A stretch of 64,000 nt of DNA, taken from positions 10,788,001 through 10,852,000 of the forward strand of contig NC_060023.1 in assembly GCF_021134715.1 (NCBI RefSeq). The letters are read 5' to 3'. Origin of the DNA: Daphnia pulex (Eukaryota; Arthropoda; Branchiopoda; Diplostraca; Daphniidae). This document shows, piece by piece, positions 48,663 through 62,995 of this stretch. Made by a program: the position numbers and the translations under genes. The notes below the pieces were generated by a model. That model had not been told where the DNA came from and searched no databases. It saw only the letters and a list, made by a program, of their open reading frames with translations. Position 1 is the stretch's first letter, and each line of letters opens with the position of its first letter.

Positions 48663-51600
48663 ACAAAAAATATATAAAATAAGAGGAAATGTATGAGAGA
48701 GAGAGGGGTCACGTGTATGTCATCGCCGGTTGGCCGATTAGATTACCGCGTCGCTGCTGCTGCTGCTACTACTACGTACTAGTATTTACCCTCTACACCA
48801 TCGGGAATGTCATCGGCATTAAAGTTAAGTCGCACATCGGAGGCGGAAGCAAGGAAATATAAAGCGTTCGGAATGTTTTTTGGGTGTGACTAGGCAAAGT
48901 AAAGAGAGAGTGAGAAACCAGCTCAAAACGCCGAATGTCCCATCTCCGTGGAGAGGCCAGTCAGGTGTAACGTGTAAATTGCCATTGGAAATCAAAGCAA
49001 TGGACCTTGCACGACTCCCCCACGACGATTTAGTAACACAATAGGTGAAGGTTTTTTTGATCATATGATCAGATTTGGTGAGCTGTTCTCCGTCGTTCTA
49101 GTGTTGCACAGGTTACCGGGCAACTTCTTTGACCGAAAACAACATCCCCCCTCTACTCCACCTCGACGGCTACAAACACATTGAGACTGTACACAAAAGC
49201 TAAACCGATTTACTGATTTCTCGCCATCTACAACAATTAATTGTAGTGTCTAACGCCACACCAAAAAGAGAAAATGGCATCACGATTAATTCAAAGAGAC
49301 GCAATCGTCATAAATTACCCACGTCCCGAGACACCAGAGGGAGCGGCCTGTGCAATACATTTGCATTCGATCAGCGAATATGGTCAAGTAGGAAAAAGAA
49401 AAATTGTTACGCAAAAGAAAAATGGTGTGTTAACTCGATTCAAAGAATTCCAGTTAATATAATTGAACATTGGGGCTTTCTCTCTGCGCCTATCCATCTC
49501 AATGGCAATTTGTTACTTTTGACGTTATAGATGTAGGTAGTAGTACAACCTATAACTCTATAAGGCATTACACACACACACATCTATATAACTGGCGGGC
49601 AGAAATAAAAAACAAGTCTTGTATACCGGCAATGATAAATGTTGAAGCATCACTCAAAGCGTCAGATCTCGTTCCTTTGGCAGCTTTGAAAAAATAAATA
49701 CAAAAAGCCTAGTAGTGCTGGGTAGCAGTTACACACACACACGATTGCATAAAGCCCATTTTGAAGTTGAGGATATAGACGTAGAGCTCTGCATAACTTT
49801 CCAACGTAATATGCCGGCCGGCGCCGTTTACTACAACAACAACAACATGTACGTTTTTCTACCTGCGTACAGAGTATATTGTTTAGACGCAGTGGGGGGT
49901 TTTTACCAGAGGGATGAACATTATAGGCAGCCACCACCTTTCCTATAATCGAATTGACTTTTCTTATTCTTCTGACTGACACATTCCTTTATTACAAACA
50001 GCGGCTTCTTCTATTTGAATTTGAATAAAATCTCGTTACATTCCTGGGTAGAGAGATTGTAACGTCTTACTTTTAAAATACAACAATATTCAACAGACCA
50101 GATCGTGATTGCAGATTTTGTCGAACTATTGATTTTCCTCCCTATTTTGAAATCGATCGAACATTTTCATCGCTGACTGTTTGTAAAAATTCAAAACGAT
50201 CATAATTCACTTCAGAAAAAAAAAGAGTAAAGAAATTGTTTTTCTTTCGGGCGGGAGGGGAGAGCGTGACGGAGACTCGTCGGCACCGAAATGTGCGGAT
50301 TATGGTAACAAATGGACCGACAAGAGGAAAAAAAAAAAAAAAAGGGAAACGAGAGGAAACCCGGTCAACAGTAGCGATGACCCCTCCCATTTCCAATGGC
50401 TTGTGTTACTGCAACCCCTTTCTATACCGTCTCTAACGATTAACATACATTTCAACAAGAAACAAATTCAAGTGTCCATAAAAAAAGAGAGAACCCCCCC
50501 GTCCGTCCTAGCTATTCGTGTGCAATACACGAGCGATTTATTGCCTCGTATCATATCTATCGAGAGTCTTTTTTTGGACGGCTTTCAAACATTGAATTGG
50601 AAAGTGTGCTACTGCTGCTGCTCCTGTATATATGTTTGTGCTGGACTGGGGAACCAACGAACGAAGGCACCAACGAAATGGTGGCCTAAGTTGTTTCGGG
50701 GTCCGGCAGCGACGTAATATAGATCCGAAGGGGCGCGGTGATGGACAGTTGCGAGCCGAGATTTTGATGCATAAATAACACGGTTCAAATCGATACGTAC
50801 AGGGTACGCGTTCACGTCGAGGCTGTGACTGTGGCCGCTTCGATCAAATACGCAAACCATGATTTAGGCCCATCATAGTTAACAGCTATCAACTTGCAAA
50901 GGGGGGGGGGAAGCCGGGGGGCCTGATGGTGACGTGCATTTCGGTCGATATCGAGAGCAGGACGTCACAGATAGACTCCGCTCCAACAGTTCGATGCACG
51001 CCCAATGTAGCGAGCGTCTCGGCCAGCACCGCCCAAAGGATTACGCACAAAGTAAGTCAATAATAGTAAAGGAAAAAAGTGGTCATCATCAGGATTATAC
51101 GAGGGGAGAGAGTCTACTAGATCAAAGTCAAAACGTGAAATAATTCATCAAATTATTATTTGTTGTTCCATTATGATGAATAGTTGATTTAGTTATCTTT
51201 TGAAAATAACAACTATAACAACAGACGTGTCATTCATCAGTCGACTGGACCCCAAAGGGGTTTTTTTTTGTCTGGATACACACCTGGACGATCTCTCACA
51301 TGTCACAAAGTCCAGGGCTGCTGCTGCCCAGACAAGAGTCCTGCTTCATGATTCATATTCGCTCCCGACAGTTGAAACAGAAAATCTACGCTTCAACTCA
51401 GACTTGATTCTCTATGAAATCTGGGGGGATTTGATTGAAATAACGGTGGCCGATGCCCCCCGTAAAAACCAATGAGCTCTGATAGCCGCTGATGTACTAT
51501 GTCGAGCACATCTCTCTGAACTGGTAAGACTTCTCCGCAGCTCATTACGATCGAATCACGGGTCCCTAGTGAGGATCTAGCTTTCTCTATACATATCCAC

Positions 51601-53850
51601 TGATTTCATTAATAATACTTGTATAGAGGTGGTACCAGTGCGGATTATTTGCCGGGCTTCAAATTACACACGGATCTGTACGGATGTGTGATACGTTGGC
51701 AGCGGCACATCATCATCTGCGCCAGCAGCAGCCACAGCAGCAGCTTTTTGATTGAGACATGAATAAGCACATCATTAGCTCCCACAGAGAAGCGGCTGAT
51801 TCAGTCGTCATTACATTTGGGGTCCGCGTGATGGATTACATGATGACATCAGCGTACAAGACGTTATTATTGCACAAGTCTACGTCTCCCTATAGATCAA
51901 CGGGGTACATATCTCTTTCTCTCTCTCCGAGCTGCTGCTGGTAGCAGTGGTAATCCCGGAAGCCTTCTTCATCTCTCGCTACAGCTGACAAGACAGCGTA
52001 AAAGCCAAGAGATCAAAAAGGCTCTTTTTATTCTCTAGACTCCTTCACGGCTATTTTACAATTCACAACAAAGCGACGCCCAAACACCAGGGATACCACC
52101 ACCACCAGCAGCTATTGGATCATCATAGCGCCAGTTGTTGCATTTCGGTTGTTTTAGAACACAAAAAAGAAACAAGATGATGGATAACATTTCAAGAAAA
52201 ATGTGATGTACAAGCGCTTTCTATAATAATAATAATAATAATGAAAATTAGCATTTTTCACAATTTGATTTTTTTGGAGAGAGGAGATGGCGGCTCTTTG
52301 GCAGCAGCCGAAAATGTCAGAAGTTAAAAAAAGAAAACGAAAACTCTTGCCGACATTTGTGGAGCGTTTGCTGACCTGTTGGCGCGTGTTGACACGAATT
52401 CGTCTCAACTTTAGCACCGCGATTCGAACCGCTGCTCCTCTCTTACGTAGAAATTTCTGGTTGAAACTGCCACGGTTGTTGGTCTATTTCCAACTCGCAC
52501 ACAACAACAACAGCAACAACGACAACACGAGCGCACGTTTCTCCTTCCAACATCATTGACCTGCGACCCGGCAGCTCATCAACCATCACAGCAGCCCCAG
52601 CATCATCATCATCTTTCTCTTTCTTACCTCCCGAAAAGAACAAAAAACTAAAAATTTGTTCGTTTCCTATTTCGAGTCGTATAATGCCGACACTTATACG
52701 TTACAACAAGACGGCAGTCAACCGCAACCGTCTCGCCCGTTCATATTGCGCGCGCGCCCCCCCTCCACCTCTTACGTGAAACATTTTCCAAAAAATTTTG
52801 GTTTTTACCGCGCCCGAATCCAACACACACACCGACAGCCTGCCACCCTTTGAAAGATGAATGGCCGGACCGCGGGAGTATGTCTTGAAATAAGAAAAAA
52901 CCAGGAATTTTTTTTTTCCAGCCTGAGTTTTTCTTCTTCTTTGACTTCTCAGCAGAGAGCAAGAAATGTAACGTGACCGCGCGTGTTGACGTTTGCTCAC
53001 GCGACACATCACGCGTGCTATGATGAAGTAGTTGAATTCCGCTATTGTGTTACCCGAGACGGCGCGTACAACAAGGGAAAGGAAAAAGTGAACAATTCAA
53101 TTCGGGTTTTTGTTGTTGTGTACAGTCGAAATTTCAAAAAGAGAGAGAAAAAATGTGTCGGTGTAGTAGGGTGGAAGAAAAATTTAAAAGAAGAAGAAGA
53201 AGCTGTGGAACTCGTTAGACGGATGAAGTGGAGGAAATGACTAAAAAACGCACACAAGTCCCGAATGTACACTATTTTCTAACGTCAAAGTCCTGCAGCC
53301 AACACAGCGGATACGGATGATGGTTTTTAACGAGCGAGTGACCTGTCCGCCATTTTCCCACGGCAAAAAAGATTTTTTGAGAAAGAGAGAGAAATCATTT
53401 TGTCGAATGGTTCTTCTTCTTCTTCTAGGAGGTTTTCTATTCTCTTGTGTGTTTTTGACGTTTGGTGGGGGGAGTGCAAGAAGGTCACGCGCAGATTCCC
53501 TTTTTTGGGTGGAGAGAATGAGGGGGAGTTAGGTAGGAGTAGGAGTCACACAGCCGGTTGCGGCACCACATGTGCTGCAGTCAGAGAAGATCCCGAAGGA
53601 AGGAAAAAGAGAAAAAGGTTGAACGGGGTCAACCGACACATACATCCCAATAGTATACGGCAGCATCAGCAGCCTAGATGTCGTCCACACAAACAGGCAA
53701 AACCACTCTCACTCTCTCCCCAACATTTGTGAGGCGGTAAAATAAAAAAAAGGGAAGAAGAGGACCCAACAAAACATGACCACTGAAACCGACACGTAAC
53801 CGGAGAACATCTCGGCTCTATTATGTCCCTCCTTTTGATTCAATTTCACT

Positions 53851-53878
53851 ATTATTATTATTATTATTATTATTATTA
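53851..53878. repeat. (ATT)9 microsatellite
   Basis: Nine uninterrupted trinucleotide units. Confidence 0.9.
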
Positions 53879-56800
53879 CGCAGTTATTTCAATCGGTGGC
53901 CAATGACAAAATCGAAAGTCCAATTACAGAAATTTGAAAATTTGGAAGCGGGAAATTTAAAAAATTCAAATTTTTAAAATGTTTGGACATATTTTAACGA
54001 GCCGGTGATTGGGGAAAGAAGAAGAAAAAAAAAGAAGAATCGGCAGAGGGGGGCAGGGATATAAGGAGTGGTGGTGGGGGAGGAGGATGCGGGGTTTCGA
54101 ATAACCACCGATTGATGGATGCTGCTGTTGTTTCTTTTGCGTTTTCGAAGCTGCTGGAAAAACCACCACGTGTGTTCCCACAAGAAAAGAAATGAGACTA
54201 TATCCAACCACAAAGAAAAGAAGAAGAAAAATCTTTCTTCAGTCTTGACAATCATCACCCCTTTCACTTTTGGAAATAAGAGGGGGGAACGATCCTTCTT
54301 TTCTTTAAAGGGGGGGCTCTCAAAAATCGGTGGGAATGTTTGAAAAAATTTTTTAGCATTAAAATAAAAAGAAAAAACCGCGAGGGACTCGTTTTAACCC
54401 CTTTAAAAACGAAGAAAATTGTGTTTTTCTTCTACTTTTAACCCTCGGCATATTTTTCGAATCCCAACAGATAAGGTATCGATTACACCTTGGCTTTTTT
54501 CCCACTTAAGCCTCAAGTTGAAACAACAACAAACAAAATTGACTCTCCGAAAAATTTAAAATTCAGCCAGGCTCATTCCATTCAAAGTTGATTAGGAAAA
54601 AAAGGAACTTCAAGTTGGATTCTGATAGGCCTACAGATAGACATCGATGCGAATCGACTGGAACGCAAAATCAACATTTAGTTATCCCAGTTAATCTAAA
54701 GCTCCTACGTCTAAATGAAGTGCTGATACATCAGACACGGTTCCCCTACACTGTGGTCTACCGCCATTATATCTCCAAACACATTAAAGATAATACGGTC
54801 CCCCGCAAAAGAAGAAGAAAAAAACAACAAATAAACAACCCAGAAAGAAAAAAAAACGAGATGGGTCACGGGATTCACACACGCAGCGCGTAGCATAGAG
54901 GGTTGGTCAGATAACCATCGGTTGCAGCTGTGCAAGCTAGCCTATAAACACCATTGGCTCGTTTTTTTATATTTTTTATATATCTAAGCCAACAACGGAG
55001 AGAGAAAAAAAATCAAAAAGAATATATCCCGACGACAATATGAGAGAAGATGTTCCGCGTGTGGTGGTGGGTGGAGCTTGGGTCGTAAATCAATCGAGGT
55101 GTGAGGAGGGGGAGGTTGTGATGCTATAATCAGCTGTGTGGAATCATCGCCCACACACACACAAAAGATGAAAAAAAAAACAACACTGTAGTAAGAAAGA
55201 AGAGGACCAGATATGTCCCCAATGGCGTCCGGTTTATATCGGATAACATTAATTTTTTTTTTCGAATTTGGCGCGCTCTATTTCTTGACACGCTTCGTTT
55301 TTTGGTTGGGGCCTTAAGTTAAATGAACCTCAGCGATTAACCACAGAACGTAAAAAAAAAGAAAAAAATAGTTGCTTTGATTTTTTATTACTAAACACAA
55401 TCCGATCTGGTTAATATTATTCTTTTGCGCTGGACCCGACGCATTCTATGGAATGTAATATAAATAAATAGACGAAAGAGAAAGAAAAAAAAAGAACTAA
55501 ATAAATCCCAGACCGAAAAAGGAAATTCAGATTGGATACGCATGACGCAATGAATGGCAACAGCGACGCGTGCGTGTCGCCGCCGGGGGGTCCGAAAAAA
55601 CTAATTAGATATTAGGCCGTTTGCAAGGGGGGAGGAGGAGATGCAGAAGCTTATTCAAGTTGTCGCCCCAATGTGGCCGGCCAATAACGGACGCAAAACG
55701 AAAACATTTATTGTTTTGGTTGTTATTAGAAATGAGAGACGAGATGCGTAATCGTAAATTTCACAACAGCCAATATGAGGATGGACTTGCTGTCAAAATG
55801 TCCATCCTGTCCCCCCAACACATATCGATTTGTCGACGAGGGATAACGATAAAGTTTCTCTTCTACTATTCGGTGAAAAGGTACATAACAAGATACCCGA
55901 AATAGGTTGAATATCAAAATCGGCAACGACAAACTCCCGGTCAAATTTGCATACGCTGATGGAACTTGTCAAATCGCATTCAACTGGCGACCGTCCTCCT
56001 CTCCTCAGACTGTCACACAAACTCGAAATATAAGTAGCCAGAAAATGAAAAAAAAAAAAACCTTTTTCGACCAACGTATTGGATACTATACTGCATCAGA
56101 TGATCAAAGTATTCATCCCGATGAATATGAGTAAACCCAATTCTAAAAAGGTCCTATATACACATTTATAACCACCCAAAAAAAAGGTTATTAGCGTGTA
56201 CTTTCTACAGCTAACTTTTTTGTCAAGAGGTTGTTTTTGTTGTTCATTGAAAAATAGAAAAAAACCTTTTCTATTTGGGTGGAATAAATATTTCTTTTTT
56301 GGCCGGCCGTGATGAATATAAACATGAGATTGGTTTCCTTCTTTGATGCCCGACCGCCGCCCTCTCCACAAAACGGAATAGAATAACAATATCCGCACTC
56401 ATTCACTCTCTCTGTGTGTGTGTGGTGGAGATTGAATAGAATGTTGTATACATAACTATCACAAGAGAGAGAGAGAGGGTTGATTCTATACTTTTCCACA
56501 GAGAGCGAGAGAGAGAGAGCGACCAATTTTTTGTGTGTAATAACGTCATTGGCCGAATAGAAGAGGCCGCATTCAGACAAAAAAAAAAAAAAGGTTTCCG
56601 TCGAAGGGGGGTTCAAGAGAAGGGAGTTTCCGGGCCTTACACACACTTTTACTTTGCTACAGCTATATAGCCACACACATGTATACAGTACACACACACA
56701 CCGACAGCAGTTCATTTGTGTGAGAGCCCCGAGGACCTCAACGACGTAACCGCCACTCGATCACGACGTCCGCATCCCCCCAACCCCACCGAAAATCTAA

Positions 56801-58465
56801 AAAAAAAGCCTGGCGATATATTTATTTTCCCCCTTTTTTTTAATGTAAGAGATTTCGACCATTTTCCTGTTTTTGAATTACGCGCTAGATTATTTTTAAA
56901 AATTCTGCCCCCAAACACGCACAATTAAATAATGTGTAAAAAAGTAAATAGTTTAACGAGCTTGTTGCACAGGGTGGAGAGCTACGAAAGAGAAATACAG
57001 TCGTCCCCAATTCGACTCCCCCCACTTCACCGATCAAAATTGTAATTGCATCAATGAAATAATTAGTTTGTTCAACAATTCAGGCCGTGAAATAACAATA
57101 TGCCTCCCCACTCAACCCTCCCGACCAAAAGAAAAAAAAAAATTTGAATATGCAAATGTAGAACTACGACCACGCCCAAACATCATCACAGGGCGGTTAG
57201 GGAGAAAAAAATAGAAAAAGAAACTGGATCAACTTTGATGACAATTTTCTTTCGTTTCTATTTTTTTGGATGTGGGGGGGGGGAGAGAAAGGAAATTACT
57301 TCTTCCTCCTCTTTCTTCTTCTTCTTCTTCTTCTTCGAGTGGTAACACGACTTTGGCGTGACCCGGCGTTGACCGCATCACGATCGGATAGAGCGGATGT
57401 GGCCGTAGAGAAAAAAAAAAGAAAAAACTCCAGACGATGCCCCGTGATGCACACCAGTGCAGTGCACTCTTGCACACACACACACACAGAGAGCAGCCCC
57501 TCCATTATGGCCGTTACAAACACACACGCACACAAATGACTGTAATAAAATTCACCTCATTTTAAAGAAGAAGAAGAAGACGACGACGAAGCGGATTTTT
57601 CCTTTTCTTCTTCTTCTCGTCTGGAATTTTTCTATCGATTGGTGGAACGAAAGTAAACGATCGATAGTTTGGTGGTGGGGGATAAAGATAGGGATCCGAC
57701 TCAGCGTGACTCGTGCGAGAACCTCACTCTGTTATTCCTCCACGTCGTCTCACCTTCTTTTTCCTTTCCTTTTGCTTAGATATTACCTTGCAAGGTCGAA
57801 ATGTCAAGTCCATCATTAATAACCGTAAACATCATTTATGCACCATCGTGTGTCCTTTTACAAGTTTTTACACCACTGCCACTAGAGCTACTACCACCAC
57901 CGCTAGCGGGACCAACATATACAGGGTCAGCATCTGATCTCCAGTCCGGATACGACGAGCACTGGCTGACACTTTGACTGTACACAGAAAACGTCACACT
58001 CGGGCCCCGTTTTCCAAGTGACAAATTATATCTCTCTCGCAGCCCATTATCCTACATAAATCAATGTCGCTCGATCCTCTTTTTCCTCTTCTCAGATTTT
58101 TCTCTTTACCAAAGGGAAAAACAAATTCATCAATTGCAAGAGATGATCCAACGATAAAAAGATTTCACAACAGCAGATATGACACACGAGACTTTTCCTA
58201 ATCAACATTTCTCTGGGTAGCTTTACACCACCGGCCTTACACACACATCTAGCAGGATATGTAATAATTACGGCGACCATTTATCACGCTTTAAAAGGTA
58301 AAAAAAGAAATAAATAGTATAGTTCTTACTATACGAGCGGTATCGTCGTTCATTACAGGTAAACACGGGCGATAAAACAAATTTTCTCTAGTGGCCTCTT
58401 CTTTTTTCTTCTTTTTTAAATGAAAAATAATCAAAATGCAAAAAAGGATGCATGAAGAAACTTAC

Positions 58466-58567
58466 CTTCTATGGACCGCCCGTCGTTCAAACTCTTCGGG
58501 ATGCCTCACACCTGGATGTTTCCTTCTTCTTCTTCTTCCCACTTTTCATTTTGGGATCTCGAATCAA
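58466..58567 (-). other. Candidate spliced exon (untranslated or non-coding)
   Basis: It is bounded by a good acceptor (TTTCCAACAG) and a strong donor (AAG followed by GTAAGTTTC) on the minus strand. It includes a Lys-rich frame starting ATGAAAAGTGGG that meets a stop before the donor, so it is more likely part of a UTR or long non-coding RNA. A further acceptor-like site at 57978 (GTGTACAG) opens a Ser/Gly-rich frame ending near 57838. Confidence 0.22.
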
Positions 58568-61500
58568 CTGTTGGAAAGAAAGAGGAAAAAATTCATTAGA
58601 AAAACATTTCCGTGTGTCATCATTAAATTAGAAAACGATAGTAGGCCTAGATCATATCGGCTATTTCGTCTATTTCGTCCATCGGCCACATCTTTTGAAT
58701 CGAAAGTGTCGTTTCCTCTGACCCTGTTTAACCCCTGCCTTAGTGGTAGTGGTGGCGGAGGAGGACGGAGTTGAGTTGAGTTGTGACGGGACGACCTTTA
58801 TTCATTAACCTCTCCCTACTCGATTCATCTTTCCTTTTTTTCGTTCGGGAATTATTCCACACACACAAGACATTTTGTTTTGTAAAGGAGAGAAAATGAT
58901 GTCATGATTCAACAATAACAAAAAAAAAAAAAATGGGAAAAATGAGATGACGTACAACAAAGAGCACGTGTCTCCCATGATTGGGCTGTAAATTTCTTTC
59001 ACCCAGCACACCCTGACTTCGTAGCACCTCCTTCGTGATGATGATGACGACGCAAAGTAGGCACAGGGCCCATGCGCAGATGATTCAGCACAAGAAATTC
59101 CTTCCAAAAAAAACCAAATCAATTTTCATCTTGTGGAAAAAGAAAAAGAAAAATGGAAAAAATATTTTTCAACAAAATTTTTCCCTTTTGAGCCTGGCTA
59201 TGCAAGTGTTTTGTGTATGTGTATGTGTGCCGCCTTATATCCTCTCGATAAAGAGGATGGGGGGGATACGATGATGATGATGAGATGTGGCCGGCCTTTT
59301 GTTGTGTTTGCGACGGTGTGAGCCCACCCATGCCGACGCCGAGAAGAAGAAGAAAAAAAAATTATTTTTCAAATTTTTTTTTTCTTTCTTGAATGTGTGT
59401 CTATTCTCATTTGCATACATCATCCCTCGTCTTCATCATAAAAATGAGATACACCATTTCTACCAAGAGCACCAACCACCACCGGGAATCACAAATTCTA
59501 TTTATCCTGCATCTATCGATTATTACCGAGTGTGATGTCTCGGTCTTCTCTCCTCAAATCATTTTAATTTATTTAGATAGGATGTTAAGAGCGCCGAGCT
59601 CGATTTATATCCGATATAAATCTCGCGCCTATATATAGAGAAGAGAGAGAGGATCGGGTTTTGGGTGGAAAATTATAAACGCATAAAAATGCAAACACAC
59701 AATGGGGATAGAGAGAGAAATTGTGTGAGAGCGTTTTATCGTTTGTTGTAAATTTCAAGAAGAAGAATCTATTGATTGAAAAATAAGGTGAGAAGGGGGG
59801 AACGACGACCAACCTGCGTAATAATAATAATAGAATCTGCTGTTAGGAAAAAAGAAAAGGGGCCGAATCAAAACTGACCGTTGGTTGCTCACTCTCCTTG
59901 GGCTGGAAACGGCGTGGGAATTTCACACCAGCCCACAGGTATTGCAATGGAATGGGCCCTTATGTGTGTGCGCTATTACACGCATACACGCGGCATTCTC
60001 TCTCTTCCAATTCCCCCCCTTGCTAGATAGATATATATTCTACCCCCAAAAACATTAAAAACCGTTGCCTTTATAGGTTTTGACTCTCTAACTTTTTTCT
60101 TCTTCGGGTCCAGAATATAATCAACTGGGCTATTCAAAAACGGTGAGAACCGAAAATCAGATCGATCCAGCAGAGTTTACTTTACCAGCAGCAATTGTTA
60201 CGTGTTGTATACAGACTGGCGCTGACTGTGCAGGGGTCACTTAAAAACATACACCGGCCTTTTACTTATAGAGCGTCTTTAAACAAAAATGTTATCCCAA
60301 TTAAAAAAATATTTTTTTTACGTAATGGTTAAACCATTTATTGGTTTTCCTTCTCCCTTTTTGACGCTTGCCCATAAAAAAAAACAAAAAGGGAACAAAT
60401 GCGATGCTCCTGTTTTTGTTCCTTTTGTTTTTCCCGTTTCATGTCAAAATGCTGAACTAACTGAACTTGGAAAAAAAAAGGGGATTAGACATTGAAACCC
60501 TACTCACTCATACGGGGGCCATGCAAGAAGAAGAAGAAGACCATACACAGCACCCATCGACAACAAGAAAAGAATATTTCCGGTCTAGTAGTTCCTGATT
60601 TTTTTTCTCTTTTCTACCACCCCGTGACACGCGCGGGAAACCTGAATAGCTTAAAATAAGAAAGAAAGAAAAATGAAATAATACGTGACCTCTTGGAATA
60701 GCGCAGCTTTGCCAAAACGGCACAAAAGACGCGGGGGCAGCAGCAGCCGTACAACATCGGTGGAACAAGAAAACAAAAAATGACAAGTCAGTCCGTTTAG
60801 ATAATCACGTGACGTCACCCCACAGCAGAGAGTTGATACTATAACCATCAAGTGAGAGATCATGTTTAAAAGTCGGCATCATCGGATTTTCCCCGCTCGT
60901 CAAAGATCCTTCCGCATTAGGAGGGGGGAGAGAGTCAGAGGATTCATCATCATCATTTCGTAGCTCATTCTCTACACACAGTGCACATCACATGCCTTTT
61001 CAAACAAGAGAGAAGAAGAGAACGCCCAGATTGGTGACTGCTGCACACTCAATGATGCGGCTTCATTATCCGGTGCGAGTCTCTTGATCTCAAATCTCTC
61101 ATCATTTATACCCCCACAACGGAGCCAGCGGGAAATTTGAATAGACTTTCTTCTCCTTCTTCTCGGTTGCGCGTATTAGGAGGACACGGAATCAAAATGA
61201 GACCAGCAACTCCTGCTTCATCATCGTCAACTTGTATATAATCTCTTGCCTCTTTGCTGCAGAGTCTAACCTATAGACTAAACATCCGAGCCCCGGATGG
61301 ATGGATGGATTCAATGTCTTGGGCACATTGCTGCTGGATCAAAGCCAATTCCTTTTTTTCTTTTCCTTCGGACCTGATTGCACTCGGCGCATTTCTCCGC
61401 CTCTCTCTCTCTGTCGATGTCCAATGTCCATCCGCTGGATTCTCTCTTCTTTTTCTATCCCCTTTATATTGAACGGAAAAGGAGATGGAAGGCGATTTTG

Positions 61501-62930
61501 ACTCTTTTCCTGAATGTCTTGGATGACCTTTGGACGGTGACCCGAGAATAGCGAACGCGAAGGAGGGATTGGAAAAAAGTAGGGAGGAAAACCACGTCCA
61601 TTGCGTCGTCGTCTAATGAAAAAAAATCCAGCGGGAAGAAAAGGGAACTCATCTCCGATGGGATTGAGGCTATTATCACCCGACTGCTGGCTCCTGGCTG
61701 GCTCCTCTAATCCTCATGTCATCTCTCATCCGATTCAATTTGACCGCGCCAAATTGGTCGACGGGGATTCTATCTTTTCCCCCTCTTCTTCGCCACATAT
61801 GGAGGGGAGGAGGACATCGATTTTTGTGGTACACCCAAAATAGGAGAAGAAGCTAAAATCCCTAAAATTACCTCTGATTCATTTGGAAAATAAAGGGCCG
61901 ATTCATGCTAATGTAATAAACACAAACCGCCACGACACCCTACCACCACATTTTTTGACCGGATATGATGACGGAACAAGGAAACAAATCTACATACACA
62001 TAATAATATGATTCAATTCTTTTTTACTTTCTCCCCTCTCTGAATGTCGTTTGCCAATCACAAGAGGTGGGGGGGGGGGAGAGTTGTATCAAACAGAAGG
62101 CAACATCGGGGACCTATAAATGTGATTCTGCCAACCAGCCCCACCCGAGTAGTTCTTTTTCCCCCGATTTCTTTCAATATGTCGCCCTACTCTTTTTACC
62201 AGTACGATCTATTCTATTCTTTTTCTGACTCTCTTATTTAGGGGTCACCACAGCTGTTCGGATTCAATCCACCACAAACAGATAATACACACACACAACA
62301 AAAAAGGAGAGAAAAAAGCTCTAAAAGTCGATCGATATGAATAATGGGACGATGCACAACTACGTAGTAGTAGCCCAGGCCGAGTTTTCTACACGCCACA
62401 TTCAATTCATTAGCCGAGTATTGTGTGCTGCAGTCAGAGTGGTGAGAGAAAATCAGGGCTCATATTATTACATTTTTCAAGAGGTCAAGTTAAGAAAGAA
62501 GATCTTTTGACACTTTCAGGGGATCTACTGGCAAACGGCGAGAGATGTGCACACGCTGGCACATTATTACACACACGACAGTTTTCTAGTTAGTAAAAAG
62601 AGCGGAGATAACAATGAACACACAAGAGCCCAGACAGCTCATCTGTTCTTAACCAGTTTCTCCCCTCTGTTAAAGGACATACGTACGTCTTGACAAGCAA
62701 AAGTTGAGAGGAAAAAGAACCGAGTGTTAATCTCAGCCCAGCATCACACACACTCCAAACCCCCCCACGTAACAAAACAAAAAAAAATGTGCTTGGATCC
62801 TCAATATAATCACCCATATACAGCATTTACTCTTTATCTTTACAAGCAACCTGATTTGCTTCAGTGTTTTTCGGAACGCACAAAAGAGTTGGTGGTGGTG
62901 GTGGTGTTCTAGATGCAGAAAAACACTTAC

Positions 62931-62995
62931 GGGCCTTATCGACCGACATCCATCTGACATGGTGGCACTTGGACACGAGGGGGGAAGCATTGTGT
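62931..62995 (-). other. Candidate 65-nt exon with start codon
   Basis: The acceptor AAGCTTTTGCAG and donor GGCCC followed by GTAAGTG are both close to consensus. It contains an ATG at 62990 followed by an open frame (MLPPSCPSATMSDGCRSIRP) to the donor. No downstream exon could be joined with confidence; one possible partner lies near 59890-59960. Confidence 0.25.

Noticed and set aside
52421-52430. Perfect B-box word GGTTCGAATC on the minus strand
   Set aside because: There is no A-box and there are no pairing stems at tRNA spacing, so it is treated as chance.
58805-59122. Minus-strand segment with a hydrophobic frame and a GTACGT donor, first considered a transmembrane exon
   Set aside because: The hydrophobic frame has a stop directly upstream with no AG acceptor after it and no ATG. 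The other frames run into stops after splicing.
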